Assembly: GCF_001940245.1 (NCBI RefSeq) | Contig: NZ_MJIG01000003.1 | Location: 406,001-470,000, forward strand | Length of the DNA stretch: 64,000 bases | Reading direction: 5' to 3' | Source: Anaerostipes sp. 992a | GTDB lineage: Bacteria > Bacillota > Clostridia > Lachnospirales > Lachnospiraceae | Part shown: in pieces, positions 54,294-64,000 of the stretch | How the letters are laid out: each line of letters starts with the position of its first letter | Numbering within the stretch: position 1 is the stretch's first letter | The notes under the pieces: generated by a model | The model's database searches: none | What the model was told of the DNA's origin: nothing | What the model saw: only the letters and a program-made list of their open reading frames with translations | Translations under genes and position numbers: made by a program

Positions 54294-55733
54294 ATGAAGA
54301 AAATATTATTTGTAGCATCAGAAAGTGTTCCTTTTATTAAGACAGGAGGATTGGCAGATGTAGTCGGAACATTACCGAAGAGTTTTAATAAAGCTGAATA
54401 TGACGTAAGAGTCGTTCTGCCTAACTATATGTGTATTGATGCAAAGTATCGAGATGCTATGAAGGATGTAGCCAGCTTTCAGATGGATCTGTCATGGAGA
54501 TATCAGTATGTTGGCGTAAAGGAATTGGAAGTGGATGGTGTTATCTTCTACTTTATTGACAATCTCTTCTATTTTACAGGAGATAAGCCATACGGTGATA
54601 TGCAGATGGATATTGAAAAGTTCTGCTATTTTTCAAAAGCAGCTCTTGCAATTTTACCAGTGATCGGATTTCAACCGGATATTATCCACTGCCATGACTG
54701 GCAGGCAGGTCTGGTTCCAGTATTCTTAAAGACTTTGTTCGCTGGACAGGATTTTTATAAGGATATGAAGACGATCATGACCATTCATAATTTACGATTT
54801 CAGGGCATGACAGGAATGGACCGACTTATGGATATGACAGGACTTCATTCTGATTTGTTCACAGAGGACAAGATGGGCTCTTTAGGATGTGGTAATATGC
54901 TGAAAGGCGGAATTACTTATGCGGATAAGGTGACTACTGTAAGTGAGACATACGCACAGGAGATCCAGACAGATTATTTTGGGGAGAAGCTGGATGCGTT
55001 GCTTCGATACCGTAAGGAAGATCTGGTCGGAATTGTCAATGGTATTGACTATGATGCTTATAATCCGGCTACAGATCAACAGATTGCCTGCAGCTATGAT
55101 CCTAATACATTTTTGGATGGCAAGAAGAAGAATAAAGTGGCACTTCAGCAGGAAACTGGTTTGCCAGAGAATCCGGATAAATTTGTGATCGGAATTATTT
55201 CCAGATTAACAGACCAAAAAGGCCTGGATCTGATTGATCGGGTAATGGACGAAATCTGCCACGAGGATATTCAATTTGTTATTTTAGGTACTGGGGAATA
55301 TCGTTATGAAGAGATGTTCCGTTATTATCAGCAGAAGTATCCTGGCAAAGTATCTGCGAATATCTTTTATTCCGATAAATTATCTAAGATGATGTATGCC
55401 GGATGCGATGCGATTTTAATGCCGTCACTTTTTGAACCATGTGGGCTTTGCCAGCTGATGGCACTTCGATATGGAACAGTTCCGATTGTAAGAGAGACAG
55501 GAGGACTGAAGGATACGGTGGAAGCATACGATGAGGTGAGAAAACGAGGCAATGGATTTAGTTTTGCTAATTACAATGCACATGAGATGCTTTTTACCAT
55601 TCAGTATGCGATCCGCACATACAATCAGCATAGAGAGGATTGGAATGGGATTGTAAAACGGGGAATGTTAAAGGATTATTCCTGGATGCATTCTGCAAAG
55701 ACCTACGAAAAATTGTACGATATTATGCTATAA
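54294..55733 (+). CDS. glgA: Glycogen synthase
   Basis: 479 residues, GT5 family. The ADP-glucose-binding KTGGLADV is at 16-23. HCHDWQAGLVPVFLK and the C-terminal GT-B half with ISRLTDQKG and PSLFEPCGLCQLMALRYGT (the catalytic Glu region) are intact. It extends alpha-1,4-glucan from ADP-glucose. GGAGG precedes the ATG. Other glg genes are not in the window; closeness to spo0A may reflect carbon storage before sporulation. Confidence 0.95.
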   Translation: MKKILFVASESVPFIKTGGLADVVGTLPKSFNKAEYDVRVVLPNYMCIDAKYRDAMKDVASFQMDLSWRYQYVGVKELEVDGVIFYFIDNLFYFTGDKPYGDMQMDIEKFCYFSKAALAILPVIGFQPDIIHCHDWQAGLVPVFLKTLFAGQDFYKDMKTIMTIHNLRFQGMTGMDRLMDMTGLHSDLFTEDKMGSLGCGNMLKGGITYADKVTTVSETYAQEIQTDYFGEKLDALLRYRKEDLVGIVNGIDYDAYNPATDQQIACSYDPNTFLDGKKKNKVALQQETGLPENPDKFVIGIISRLTDQKGLDLIDRVMDEICHEDIQFVILGTGEYRYEEMFRYYQQKYPGKVSANIFYSDKLSKMMYAGCDAILMPSLFEPCGLCQLMALRYGTVPIVRETGGLKDTVEAYDEVRKRGNGFSFANYNAHEMLFTIQYAIRTYNQHREDWNGIVKRGMLKDYSWMHSAKTYEKLYDIML

Positions 55734-55757
55734 CTTAGCGGGAAGTATCTTCCAAAA

Positions 55758-55812
55758 AAAGACCAGACTATGGATGCTCTTTTTACAAAGTGATTCATAG
55801 CCTGGTTTCTTT
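55758..55812. terminator. Bidirectional terminator between glgA and rqcH
   Basis: The arm AAAGACCAGACTATGGAT pairs with ATTCATAGCCTGGTTTCTTT, with G-U pairs, between convergent genes; A-rich and T-rich flanks are present. Confidence 0.78.
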
Positions 55813-55813
55813 A

Positions 55814-57556
55814 TTATTCCGCTTTTTTTATGCCCGTAATGTCTGGATCGATCATGAGAGAATAATTTGTGTGATAGATGACAAACCCAGGTTTTCCACC
55901 AGGGGTCTTCCGTAAGTGTTTTTTCTGAATATAATCAATTTCTACTTTCGGGTTGTCCTTTCCTTTCGAATAGTAAGCAGCAAGACGGCCTGCTTCCTCG
56001 AAGGTCTGATCTGGAAGTTCTTCGCCATTTGGCACCTTTACGATGACATGGGAGCCGGCCATTTGTTTTGCATGAAACCACCAGTCATTTCCGGAAGCGA
56101 ATTTGAAGCTTAAATATTCATTTTGATAGTTATTCTTTCCCACATACATATCATACCCATCGCTGGATACGTAATGGAGTGGCTTAGATTTGGATTTTTT
56201 CGATTTTTGGTTTCCGCGTTTCCGCTTGATATAGCCGTATTCGGTCAATTCTTCTTTCAGTTCTACCAGATCCTCTTCTTCTAAAGCAATGTCTAAGGCA
56301 TTGCTGATGGATTCTAGGTGCTCTACTTCCTGTCTGGTTTCCAGTGTGAGTTTGGAAAGAGCTTCATAAGTCCTCTTTAGCTTGTTGTACTTTGCAAAAT
56401 ACTTTTTAGCATTTTCCAGAGGTGTTTTTGCAGGATCAAGAGGAATGGTAATATCTTCGCTAGTATAATAGTTAAAACAGGTCAGACTTTTCGCATCTGG
56501 CTCTGCATCATACCCGTAAGTATTTAGAAGTTCACCATAAATACGATAGTTTTCTCTTTTTTCGGTGTCCTTTAGCTGCTTCATCTGTAGATCGTATTTT
56601 TTGCTGGAGCGTTCCAGGGCGGTTCCTACGATTTTACGAAGATCGGCAGATTTTTGCTTGATCCTGGTGACTTTTTCCTTCATGGAATAATAGTTCTGTA
56701 ACACTTCAGAAATGGAAGAAAAATCTTTTCTCTCACAATCCGGAAAAGAGGTCAGTGCAATGGAAGAAAATTCTACAGGTGCATTTTTATGAAATACAAT
56801 GTTGGGATGATAAAGTCCCTGATGAATCTGTTCATTGAATTTGACAAATTCACCGTAGAGTTTTGCGGCCTGTTCCTCTGTTAAGGATGAGGTGGAATCA
56901 CCGCCATCTAACCCCGCCCGAAAGCAAAGCTCATTGGCGATCAGTGGGCTGATTCCAGTCACAGAGGTGTAGATTCCCTTGCAAATAGTAGAAGGTTTCT
57001 TGCAAATCGTATTTAAAAAATAATCCAGATTCATTTCCTGCGGTGGAATCTTACCCTGAGAAGGAGGATATTCATAATGTCTTCCAGGAAGAACCTCTCT
57101 TACGGAGCTGATCTGAGCAGAAATATGCTTGATGCTGTCGATGATCATGCCGTTCTCATTGGTAAATATAATATTGCTATGCTTCCCCATGATTTCTACA
57201 ATCAGCTGCTTACGGCATAAATCTCCCAATTCATTTAGATGTTCGATCGTAAATATTAAAATACGTTCAAAGCCAGGCTGATGAATCTTGACAATTCGGC
57301 CATTGTTGATATGTTTTCTAAGAAGCATACAAAAGTTTGGAGCCTGTACAGGGTTATTCTTCGCTTCTGTAGTCAGATAGACCAGCGGAAGGCTGGCACT
57401 GGCAGACAGAAGCAGACGATAGGTAGAACGATTGTTTTTTATGATAAAAGTAAGTTCGTCATTTTCTGGCTGGTAGATTTTATAAATGCGGCCGCCAATC
57501 AGATGGTGGCAACAATCGTGGACCAGATTCGAAATGACTAATCCGTCTAATGCCAT
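55814..57556 (-). CDS. rqcH: Ribosome quality control protein RqcH (NFACT family)
   Basis: 580 residues, the bacterial Rqc2/NEMF homologue formerly called FbpA. The NFACT-N domain starts MALDGLVISNLVHDC; a helix-hairpin-helix and a long coiled coil follow (about 280-430), then the NFACT-R domain with SDGYDMYVGKNNYQNEYLS and NDWWFHAKQMAGSHVIVK. RqcH binds stalled 50S subunits and adds alanine tails to nascent chains. It was once described as a fibronectin-binding protein. Confidence 0.95.
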   Translation of the reverse strand: MALDGLVISNLVHDCCHHLIGGRIYKIYQPENDELTFIIKNNRSTYRLLLSASASLPLVYLTTEAKNNPVQAPNFCMLLRKHINNGRIVKIHQPGFERILIFTIEHLNELGDLCRKQLIVEIMGKHSNIIFTNENGMIIDSIKHISAQISSVREVLPGRHYEYPPSQGKIPPQEMNLDYFLNTICKKPSTICKGIYTSVTGISPLIANELCFRAGLDGGDSTSSLTEEQAAKLYGEFVKFNEQIHQGLYHPNIVFHKNAPVEFSSIALTSFPDCERKDFSSISEVLQNYYSMKEKVTRIKQKSADLRKIVGTALERSSKKYDLQMKQLKDTEKRENYRIYGELLNTYGYDAEPDAKSLTCFNYYTSEDITIPLDPAKTPLENAKKYFAKYNKLKRTYEALSKLTLETRQEVEHLESISNALDIALEEEDLVELKEELTEYGYIKRKRGNQKSKKSKSKPLHYVSSDGYDMYVGKNNYQNEYLSFKFASGNDWWFHAKQMAGSHVIVKVPNGEELPDQTFEEAGRLAAYYSKGKDNPKVEIDYIQKKHLRKTPGGKPGFVIYHTNYSLMIDPDITGIKKAE

Positions 57557-57669
57557 AGGGCACCTCCTTATCTACTTAAAATACAGTTGTTAGTATATCA
57601 TTAACTGATTTGAAATGATAGTTTTATTTGTGTTTTACCCATTCTTATGATAAACTAATTTGATAGAGA

Positions 57670-57747
57670 TTGACAAGAGTTTGTCTTATTGCTAAGATAG
57701 TGTTGGTTTATTATTATAATAAATTAGCACTTTAATTTGCTAAAGTG
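57670..57747 (+). promoter_or_regulatory. Promoter and overlapping dyads upstream of hisZ
   Basis: TTGACA (57670-57675), 17 bases, TAAGAT (57693-57698). About 25 bases on are two interlocked dyads: TTAGCA/TGCTAA (57724-57729 and 57738-57743) and CACTTTA/TAAAGTG (57728-57734 and 57741-57747). They may be the operator of a histidine regulator or part of a leader structure. No T-box consensus is seen. Confidence 0.6.
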
Positions 57748-57780
57748 ATAGATTTTATTTAAGTAGTAGAGGAGCGGAAT

Positions 57781-59043
57781 ATGAACAAAAAACTTTTACA
57801 TACCCCAGAAGGTGTTCGCGATGTATATGATGGCGAATATAGTAAAAAGGTGAAAATTGAAGAGAAATTGACAGAAGTATTAAATTTATACGGATACAAA
57901 GGAATTCAGACACCGATGTTTGAATTTTTTGACATTTTTAATCAAGAAAAAGGTACAGTCTCTTCAAAGGAAATGTATAAATTTTTTGATAGAGAAGGTA
58001 ATACTCTGGTGCTTCGTCCGGATATGACACCATCCATTGCACGATGTGTTGCAAAATATTACGATACCGATGAATTGCCAATTCGTCTTGGATATAAAGG
58101 TAATACTTTTATTAACAATTCCAGCTATCAGGGAAAATTAAAAGAAACGACTCAACTGGGGGCAGAATTGGTCAATGATAACAGCTCCAGTGGAGATGCG
58201 GAAATCATTGCCATGGCGATTCATTCTTTTCTGGCAGTTGGAATTACAGATTTTACTGTAGATATCGGTCAGGTAGAATTTTATCAGGGGATTGTTAATG
58301 AATTCCGTATTAAAGGAGAGGAAGAGGAGCGTCTCCGCGAACTGATCCGTAATAAGAATTACTTTGGTCTGGAAGAGTTTGTTGCTGCTGCAGATATTTC
58401 TGAGGAGGGAAAAGAAGTTATCTTAAAATTCTCCGAGTTATATGGGGGATATGAGATTTTAGAAATCGCAAAAAATCTGACCTTTAACAGTACCGCTCGT
58501 CATGCAATAGAGCATTTGGAAAGCGTATATCGAATCCTTTCTGTCTATGGATATGATAAATACGTAAGCTTTGATTTAGGAATGTTGAATAAATATAACT
58601 ATTATACCGGTATTATTTTCAAGGGCTATACATATGGTACTGGAGATGCGGTTATGAAGGGCGGACGTTACGATAATCTTCTGGGACAATATGGTAAGAA
58701 GGCGCCATCTGTCGGATTTGCGATCAATGTAGATGAATTACAGCTTGCGTTGACAAGTCAGAAGATCGATATAAAAGATGGCAGAAAGAAGAAAATGATC
58801 GTATATCATGGAGCAGGCTATAAACCAGCCATTGAGCTTGCGGTTCAGCTTCGCAAGCACGGAATTATCTGTGAAGTTATGAGATTGTTCCAGGGAAAAC
58901 CAATTGAAGAATATATTGAAGTTGCAAGAAAAGAAGGCATGGAACATATTTGCTATTTTGAAGATAAAGGATTGGTTTGGATGATCATAACCGAGACAGG
59001 AAAGTTTGAACGTATTGCAGGCATGGATGATTTGATAAAGTAA
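57781..59043 (+). CDS. hisZ: ATP phosphoribosyltransferase regulatory subunit HisZ
   Basis: 420 residues, a paralogue of histidyl-tRNA synthetase without tRNA-charging function. Class II motifs include [16 protein letters not shown] (motif 2) and the HisRS-like [12 protein letters not shown]. HisZ pairs with short HisG to form the active, histidine-inhibited enzyme for the first step of histidine synthesis; the short HisG follows directly. GAGGAG precedes the ATG. Confidence 0.94.
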   Translation: MNKKLLHTPEGVRDVYDGEYSKKVKIEEKLTEVLNLYGYKGIQTPMFEFFDIFNQEKGTVSSKEMYKFFDREGNTLVLRPDMTPSIARCVAKYYDTDELPIRLGYKGNTFINNSSYQGKLKETTQLGAELVNDNSSSGDAEIIAMAIHSFLAVGITDFTVDIGQVEFYQGIVNEFRIKGEEEERLRELIRNKNYFGLEEFVAAADISEEGKEVILKFSELYGGYEILEIAKNLTFNSTARHAIEHLESVYRILSVYGYDKYVSFDLGMLNKYNYYTGIIFKGYTYGTGDAVMKGGRYDNLLGQYGKKAPSVGFAINVDELQLALTSQKIDIKDGRKKKMIVYHGAGYKPAIELAVQLRKHGIICEVMRLFQGKPIEEYIEVARKEGMEHICYFEDKGLVWMIITETGKFERIAGMDDLIK

Positions 59044-59062
59044 TGAAGGGATTAAGAGGATT

Positions 59063-59716
59063 ATGAGATATTTGACATTTGCATTAGCAAAGGGCCGACT
59101 GGCCCAAAAGGCAATGGCAATGCTGGAGGAGATTGGCATTACCTGCGAAGAGATGAAGGATGAGAAGACGAGAAAGCTGATTTTTGTAAATGAAGAATTA
59201 AAGTTAAAATTCTTCCTTTCCAAAGCCTCTGATGTTCCAACTTATGTAGAGTATGGAGCAGCAGACATTGGGATTGTCGGAAAAGATACGATTTTAGAAG
59301 AAGGAAGAAATCTGTTCGAGGTACTGGACCTTGGGTTTGGAAAATGCAGAATGTGTGTCTGTGGACCGGAATCTGCAAGAAAATATTTAGAGCATAACGA
59401 ACTGATTCGTGTGGCCTCTAAGTATCCAAACATTGCAAAAGATTATTTTTATAATAAAAAGCTTCAGACGGTGGAGATCATTAAACTGAATGGATCAGTG
59501 GAATTGGCTCCAATTGTAGGTCTAAGTGAAGTGATCGTGGACATTGTTGAGACAGGAACCACATTAAAAGAGAATGGATTACAGATTTTGGAAGAAGTCT
59601 GTCCATTATCTGCCCGCATGGTTGTGAATCAGGTAAGTCTTAAGATGGAGCAGGAACGTATCCAGGCAATCATTAGCGGATTAAAAGAACTGAAAAAGCA
59701 AAAAGAAGGGAAGTAA
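59063..59716 (+). CDS. hisG: ATP phosphoribosyltransferase, short form (HisG)
   Basis: 217 residues, the short form lacking the C-terminal regulatory domain and so depending on HisZ. It begins [15 protein letters not shown]. The PRPP-binding loop is [14 protein letters not shown] near 157-170. It condenses ATP and PRPP to start the pathway. It lies 19 bases after hisZ and 3 bases before hisD. Confidence 0.95.
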   Translation: MRYLTFALAKGRLAQKAMAMLEEIGITCEEMKDEKTRKLIFVNEELKLKFFLSKASDVPTYVEYGAADIGIVGKDTILEEGRNLFEVLDLGFGKCRMCVCGPESARKYLEHNELIRVASKYPNIAKDYFYNKKLQTVEIIKLNGSVELAPIVGLSEVIVDIVETGTTLKENGLQILEEVCPLSARMVVNQVSLKMEQERIQAIISGLKELKKQKEGK

Positions 59717-59719
59717 AAC

Positions 59720-61012
59720 ATGAAAATCCAAAAGATTGATAAAGAATCCATCAATACGATTTTAACGGATTTATTAAAAAGAAGTCCGAATAACTATGGA
59801 CAGTATGCAGCAATCGTTGCAGACGTTGTCAATGATGTAAAGGAACATGGGGATCAGGCAGTTCTTTCATATACGAAGAAATTTGATGGATGTGATCTCC
59901 TTCCAGAACAGATGATGGTTACGGAAGCAGAGATAAAAGAAGCTTATGAAATGGTAGATGATGATTTGGTAGAAATCATCCGTAAAGCATTGGTAAATAT
60001 TCGTGAATATCATGAAAAGCAGAAGCAATACAGCTGGTTTGATTCTAAGCCAAATGGAACTATGCTGGGGCAGAAGATTACTGCCTTAGAATCCTGTGGC
60101 GTATATGTACCGGGAGGAAAAGCGGCATATCCTTCTTCTGTACTGATGAATATTGTACCAGCCAAGGTAGCAGGTGTAGAAAAGATTGTTATGGTAACAC
60201 CTCCAGGTAAGGATGGTAAGGTGAATCCGAACACCTTAGTGGCAGCTCACGAAGCAGGGGCTGATGTGGTTTATAAGGTGGGTGGATCTCAGGCAATCGC
60301 AGCTTTGGCTTATGGTACAGAAACCATTCCAAAGGTAGATAAAATTGTCGGACCAGGAAATATCTATGTGGCATTGGCGAAGAAGCAGGTATATGGGAAT
60401 GTCAGCATTGATTCTATTGCAGGGCCAAGTGAAATTCTTGTTTTAGCCGATGAAACTGCGAATCCACGCTTTGTAGCAGCAGATTTGCTGTCACAGGCAG
60501 AACATGATGAGTTGGCAAGTGCAATTTTGGTAACGACCAGTGAAGCATTGGCAGAAAAAGTAGCCGGGGAAATCGAAGGCTTTTTAAAAGAGCTTTCCAG
60601 AAGTGAGATCATCTCTAAATCCCTGGAAAACTTCGGTCATATCTTAGTGGCAGAGGACATGGATCAGGCAATCGAGACCGCCAATGCAGTAGCATCTGAA
60701 CATTTGGAAATCGTTACTGCCAACCCATTTGATGTCATGACGAAGATTAAGAATGCAGGAGCTATCTTTATTGGAGAATATAGTTCTGAACCACTGGGAG
60801 ATTATTTTGCAGGACCAAACCATGTACTTCCAACCAATGGAACAGCAAAATTCTTTTCTCCATTGAGTGTGGATGATTTTATTAAGAAATCAAGCATTAT
60901 TTATTACTCCAAAGAAGCATTAGAGCCGATCCATAAGGATATTATTTCATTTGCCGAAGCGGAAAGACTGACGGCTCATGCAAACTCCATTAAAGTCAGA
61001 TTTGAGGATTAA
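59720..61012 (+). CDS. hisD: Histidinol dehydrogenase
   Basis: 430 residues, zinc-dependent. It contains ESCGVYVPGGKAAYPSS, KVGGSQAIAALAYGTE, SIAGPSEILVLAD and the zinc-site SQAEHDE; the C-terminal GPNHVLPTNGTAKF is conserved. It carries out the last two oxidations from L-histidinol to histidine. Length is normal. Confidence 0.96.
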   Translation: MKIQKIDKESINTILTDLLKRSPNNYGQYAAIVADVVNDVKEHGDQAVLSYTKKFDGCDLLPEQMMVTEAEIKEAYEMVDDDLVEIIRKALVNIREYHEKQKQYSWFDSKPNGTMLGQKITALESCGVYVPGGKAAYPSSVLMNIVPAKVAGVEKIVMVTPPGKDGKVNPNTLVAAHEAGADVVYKVGGSQAIAALAYGTETIPKVDKIVGPGNIYVALAKKQVYGNVSIDSIAGPSEILVLADETANPRFVAADLLSQAEHDELASAILVTTSEALAEKVAGEIEGFLKELSRSEIISKSLENFGHILVAEDMDQAIETANAVASEHLEIVTANPFDVMTKIKNAGAIFIGEYSSEPLGDYFAGPNHVLPTNGTAKFFSPLSVDDFIKKSSIIYYSKEALEPIHKDIISFAEAERLTAHANSIKVRFED

Positions 61013-61034
61013 TTCGAGAAAGGAAATACGACTA

Positions 61035-61622
61035 ATGAACAGAACTGCGTCCATAACACGTGTAACCAGTGAAACAAATATTGAGATGACATTGAACATT
61101 GATGGTTCCGGTAAAGCAGAGGTTGATACTGGAATTGGATTTTTTGATCATATGTTAAACAGCTTTGCCAAGCATGGATTCTTTGATCTGACATGCAAAG
61201 TGGAAGGGGATCTTCATGTAGACTGCCATCATACCATTGAGGATACGGGTATCGTATTAGGAGAATGCATTAAACAGGCAATTGGCGATAAAAAAGGAAT
61301 GGCTCGTTATGGTTCCTGCATATTGCCGATGGATGAGGCGTTGATTCTATGTTCTCTGGACCTGTCAGGAAGACCATATTTTGTAACAGATCTGGAATTT
61401 CAGGCAGAGCGCGTCGGTGGCTATGATACGGAGATGGTGAAAGAATTCTTTTATGCGATTTCCTACGGCGCAGGAATGAATCTGCATATTCGCAAGCTTT
61501 CCGGAAGTAATGCGCATCATATTATCGAAGGTGCTTATAAATCATTTGCAAAGGCATTGGATCAGGCAACCAAGATGGAACCAAGAATTAAGGATGTTTT
61601 ATCTACAAAAGGGTCATTATAA
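61035..61622 (+). CDS. hisB: Imidazoleglycerol-phosphate dehydratase
   Basis: 195 residues, monofunctional (no phosphatase domain). GIGFFDHML and the metal-binding DCHHTIEDTG and SNAHHIIEGAYKSFAKAL motifs are intact. It dehydrates IGP to imidazole-acetol phosphate. The ATG at 61035 follows GAAAGGAAA; the in-frame upstream start lies inside hisD. Confidence 0.95.
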   Translation: MNRTASITRVTSETNIEMTLNIDGSGKAEVDTGIGFFDHMLNSFAKHGFFDLTCKVEGDLHVDCHHTIEDTGIVLGECIKQAIGDKKGMARYGSCILPMDEALILCSLDLSGRPYFVTDLEFQAERVGGYDTEMVKEFFYAISYGAGMNLHIRKLSGSNAHHIIEGAYKSFAKALDQATKMEPRIKDVLSTKGSL

Positions 61623-61640
61623 AGAACAGGAGGAAGCATC

Positions 61641-61997
61641 ATGAATATTTTAAAAAGTGAGATGAAGTTTGAGGACTTTAAGTTAAATAGCGATGGTATG
61701 ATTCCGGTAGTGACCCAGGATTATGAGAACAATGAAGTGTTAATGGTTGCTTATATGAATAAGGAATCTTATGAAAAGACATTAGAAACAGGAAAGATGA
61801 CCTATTGGAGCAGAAGCCGCAATGAACTTTGGACGAAGGGAGATACTTCCGGACATGTACAATATGTAAAATCATTGAGGATTGACTGCGACAATGACAC
61901 GATTCTTGCAAAAGTAGAGCAGATCGGGGCGGCCTGTCATACAGGAAATCGTTCTTGTTTCTATCGTGAACTGGCAGCTCCTGCAGATAAGGAATAA
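61641..61997 (+). CDS. hisI: Phosphoribosyl-AMP cyclohydrolase
   Basis: 118 residues, cyclohydrolase only, without the HisE pyrophosphatase domain. Zinc and magnesium ligands are in [15 protein letters not shown] and [12 protein letters not shown]. The remaining pathway genes (hisE, hisA, hisH, hisF, hisC and a phosphatase) are not in this window, so the pathway is split over loci. GGAGGAAG precedes the ATG. Confidence 0.95.
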   Translation: MNILKSEMKFEDFKLNSDGMIPVVTQDYENNEVLMVAYMNKESYEKTLETGKMTYWSRSRNELWTKGDTSGHVQYVKSLRIDCDNDTILAKVEQIGAACHTGNRSCFYRELAAPADKE

Positions 61998-62016
61998 GAA
62001 TCCATTGATAAAATAA

Positions 62017-62045
62017 TTGGCATACAGAAAATATTGTGCTATAAT
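62017..62045 (+). promoter_or_regulatory. Promoter between hisI and alaS
   Basis: TTGGCA (62017-62022), 17 bases, TATAAT (62040-62045). It would drive the 40-residue peptide gene and, by read-through, alaS. Confidence 0.75.
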
Positions 62046-62105
62046 TTAACGCAAAGCAGATTGCTCAGGGAAGGAATACGGAACGGAGCAGAACGGAGGT
62101 AAGCG

Positions 62106-62228
62106 ATGCAAGCGTATTTTTCAGAATTAGTAAGTTATTTAATTAAATATGCAGTGATGATTGCTGCAGCTTATTCAGGTGTAAAGATTGGAATTCATCT
62201 GAGAAAGAAGAAAAACGAGGAGGCATAA
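62106..62228 (+). CDS. Small predicted membrane protein, 40 residues
   Basis: Starts 5 bases after GGAGGT. The peptide begins MQAYFSELVSYL, has a hydrophobic helix through about residue 30 (including KYAVMIAAAYSGVKIGI), and ends with a basic-acidic tail RKKKNEEA. It has its own consensus promoter and a strong terminator, so it looks like a real short gene rather than chance. Function is unknown. It is not a leader peptide enriched in alanine codons beyond what the helix needs (6 Ala in 40). Confidence 0.7.
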   Translation: MQAYFSELVSYLIKYAVMIAAAYSGVKIGIHLRKKKNEEA

Positions 62229-62255
62229 TAGCTGCCCGGTTTAAGAAAGCAAAAG

Positions 62256-62286
62256 CGAAAAAAGCCATCGGCGATGGCTTTTTTCG
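62256..62286 (+). terminator. Terminator between the small peptide gene and alaS
   Basis: CGAAAAAAGCCATCG (62256-62270) and CGATGGCTTTTTTCG (62272-62286) are perfect complements around one base, giving a tight hairpin with a built-in U-run. It may be leaky, since no clear separate alaS promoter is seen in the 32 bases that follow. Confidence 0.88.
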
Positions 62287-62318
62287 TTATGTTATAGAAT
62301 CACAAGGAGGACATACAA

Positions 62319-64000
62319 GTGAAAAACTATGGAGTAAATGAATTAAGAAAGATGTTCCTTGAGTTCTTTGAAAGCAAGGGACATTTGGCAATGAAAAGCT
62401 TTTCATTAGTTCCAAGAAATGATAACAGTTTATTATTGATCAACTCAGGAATGGCACCATTAAAGCCATATTTTACAGGACAGGAGATTCCACCAAGAAC
62501 AAGAGTGACAACCTGTCAGAAGTGTATTCGTACTGGGGATATTGAAAATGTTGGTAAGACTGCCCGTCACGGTACTTTTTTCGAAATGTTAGGTAACTTT
62601 TCTTTCGGAGATTATTTCAAGAGAGAAGCCATTCATTGGTCATGGGAATTCTTAACAGAAGTAGTCGGATTGGACCCAGACCGTCTTTATCCATCTGTAT
62701 ATGAAGATGACCAGGAAGCATTTGACATTTGGGAAAAAGAAATGGGTATTGCCCCAGACCGCATTTTCCGTTTTGGAAAAGAAGATAACTTTTGGGAACA
62801 TGGTGCAGGTCCATGTGGTCCATGTTCTGAAATCTATTATGACCGTGGAGAAAAGTATGGCTGTGGAGAACCTGGCTGTACGGTAGGCTGTGAATGCGAC
62901 CGTTATATGGAAGTGTGGAATAACGTATTTACCCAGTTTGAGAATGACGGAAAAGGCAATTATGAAGAATTGGTACAGAAGAACATCGATACCGGTATGG
63001 GTCTGGAACGTCTGGCAGTAGTCGTTCAGGACGTGGATTCTATCTTTGATGTGGATACCATTCAGGCATTGAGAGATAAAGTATGTGAATTTGCAAACGT
63101 TACGTATAAAGAAGAGGAAGATAAGGATGTGTCTATCCGTCTGATCACAGACCACATTCGTTCTGCAACTTTTATGATTTCTGATGGAATCATGCCTTCT
63201 AACGAAGGACGCGGCTATGTACTTCGTCGTCTGATTCGTCGTGCTGCCCGTCACGGAAGATTATTGGGTGTTGAAGGAAAATTCCTTGCAAGATTAAGTG
63301 AGACTGTTATCGAAACTTCCAAGGATGGTTATCCGGAATTAGAAGAAAAGAAAGCGTTTATTACAAAGGTTTTGAGCCAGGAAGAAGATAAATTTAATAA
63401 GACCATTGACCAGGGTCTTTCTATTTTAAATGATCTGGAAAAAGATCTGGAAGCAAAAGGTGAGAAGATTTTATCAGGTGCAGATGCATTTAAGTTATAC
63501 GATACCTATGGATTCCCTCTGGATTTGACAAAAGAAATCCTGGAAGAAAAAGGATTTTCCATTGACGAAGATGGTTTTACAGCATGCATGAAGGAACAGA
63601 GAGAGAAAGCGCGGAAAGCTCGTAAGACGACCAACTATATGGGAGCAGAAGCAACCGTATATGAAGAGATCGATCCTTCCATCACCTCTCATTTCTGTGG
63701 ATATGAAAGACTGGAAGCAAAGGGTACCATTCTTGCACTGACAACAGAAACAGAAGTGGTAGATGCTATTGTAGCAGGCGATAAAGCAACAATTATTACC
63801 GATGTTACACCATTTTATGCAACCAGTGGTGGACAGGCAGCGGATAGTGGACGCATCACTTTGGATGATGGTGTATTCCGTGTTGAAGACACTCAGAAGC
63901 TGGTAGGTGGTAAGATCGGACACATTGGTGTTGTAGAAAGCGGTATGTTCAAAGTGGATGATATGGTTACTTTGACCATTGATGCGGGACAGAGAGCGCT
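62319..64000 (+). CDS. alaS: Alanyl-tRNA synthetase, 5' part (runs off window)
   Basis: 560 codons are present from a GTG placed 8 bases after AAGGAGG, and the frame is open to the window edge. The class II catalytic core has [45 protein letters not shown] and [14 protein letters not shown], then the tRNA-recognition region with [20 protein letters not shown], and the start of the editing domain region ([15 protein letters not shown]). The C-terminal editing HxxxH and oligomerisation domains lie outside. It attaches alanine to tRNA-Ala. Confidence 0.97.
   Translation, partial: MKNYGVNELRKMFLEFFESKGHLAMKSFSLVPRNDNSLLLINSGMAPLKPYFTGQEIPPRTRVTTCQKCIRTGDIENVGKTARHGTFFEMLGNFSFGDYFKREAIHWSWEFLTEVVGLDPDRLYPSVYEDDQEAFDIWEKEMGIAPDRIFRFGKEDNFWEHGAGPCGPCSEIYYDRGEKYGCGEPGCTVGCECDRYMEVWNNVFTQFENDGKGNYEELVQKNIDTGMGLERLAVVVQDVDSIFDVDTIQALRDKVCEFANVTYKEEEDKDVSIRLITDHIRSATFMISDGIMPSNEGRGYVLRRLIRRAARHGRLLGVEGKFLARLSETVIETSKDGYPELEEKKAFITKVLSQEEDKFNKTIDQGLSILNDLEKDLEAKGEKILSGADAFKLYDTYGFPLDLTKEILEEKGFSIDEDGFTACMKEQREKARKARKTTNYMGAEATVYEEIDPSITSHFCGYERLEAKGTILALTTETEVVDAIVAGDKATIITDVTPFYATSGGQAADSGRITLDDGVFRVEDTQKLVGGKIGHIGVVESGMFKVDDMVTLTIDAGQRA

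Noticed and set aside
57724-57747. CIRCE-like site before hisZ
   Set aside because: TTAGCACT is present, but the opposing GAGTGCTAA half and the 9-base spacing are not.
57699-57780. T-box riboswitch before hisZ
   Set aside because: The leader is only about 80 bases and lacks the AGGGTGG-type T-box and any histidine specifier loop.
62652-63254. 200-codon minus-strand frame inside alaS
   Set aside because: It is antisense to a fully conserved alaS region and shows no domain or start signals.
1-64000. CRISPR array, prophage or rRNA operon
   Set aside because: No regularly spaced repeats, phage structural genes or rRNA sequences were found.

Overview
The window looks like chromosomal DNA from a spore-forming, low-to-moderate-GC Clostridia member, most likely a Lachnospiraceae-type gut anaerobe. 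Support comes from recN next to spoIVB, two Spo0A proteins, CIRCE/HrcA control, short-form HisG with HisZ, RqcH, a sortase-anchored FIVAR protein and many insertion-sequence remnants. The genus cannot be fixed from sequence alone.

Layout. 1-7.4 kb: argR tail, recN, spoIVB, a DeoR-type regulator, a patatin-like lipase and lon; lon has a consensus promoter and a perfect CIRCE operator. 7.5-12.1 kb (minus strand): a Bce-type cell-envelope stress module (response regulator, intramembrane-sensing kinase, ABC ATPase, large permease). 12.2-14.2 kb: tRNA-Leu(CAG), a CIRCE-controlled flavodoxin-like gene and a broken DUF2974 gene. 14.2-14.9 kb: fused remnants of IS256 and IS1182 transposases.

15.0-24.4 kb is an AT-rich accessory island: a divergent XRE regulator and eight tightly packed genes carrying five recognisable FHA domains plus one degenerate one, a Ser/Thr kinase, a PP2C phosphatase, a transmembrane vWA protein, a DUF4234 membrane protein and a zinc-ribbon/DUF5050 protein. 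It reads as a self-contained phospho-signalling system across the membrane and is the best candidate here for an undescribed system. 24.4-26.7 kb: a nest of IS66, IS3-family and IS110-family sequences between 199-bp inverted repeats.

26.8-45.4 kb: csoR-copA copper export, MarR with a heterodimeric ABC exporter, adenosine deaminase, a sortase-type surface protein, a small alarmone synthetase, asparaginase, an NhaC-type antiporter, an FRG-domain protein, a TauE-like exporter, a PAP2 phosphatase, and a GT2/YfhO pair likely to glycosylate a cell-envelope polymer.

45.7-57.6 kb: ilvE, a YkgJ-type protein, a LURP-one protein, an FAD oxidoreductase, a CarD-like gene whose ribosome-binding site lies in a perfect 13-bp inverted repeat, sstT, a phosphoribosyltransferase-like gene, two tandem Spo0A paralogues (the second lacking one acidic-pocket residue), glgA and rqcH. 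57.8-64 kb: a partial histidine operon (hisZGDBI), a 40-residue membrane peptide and the start of alaS.
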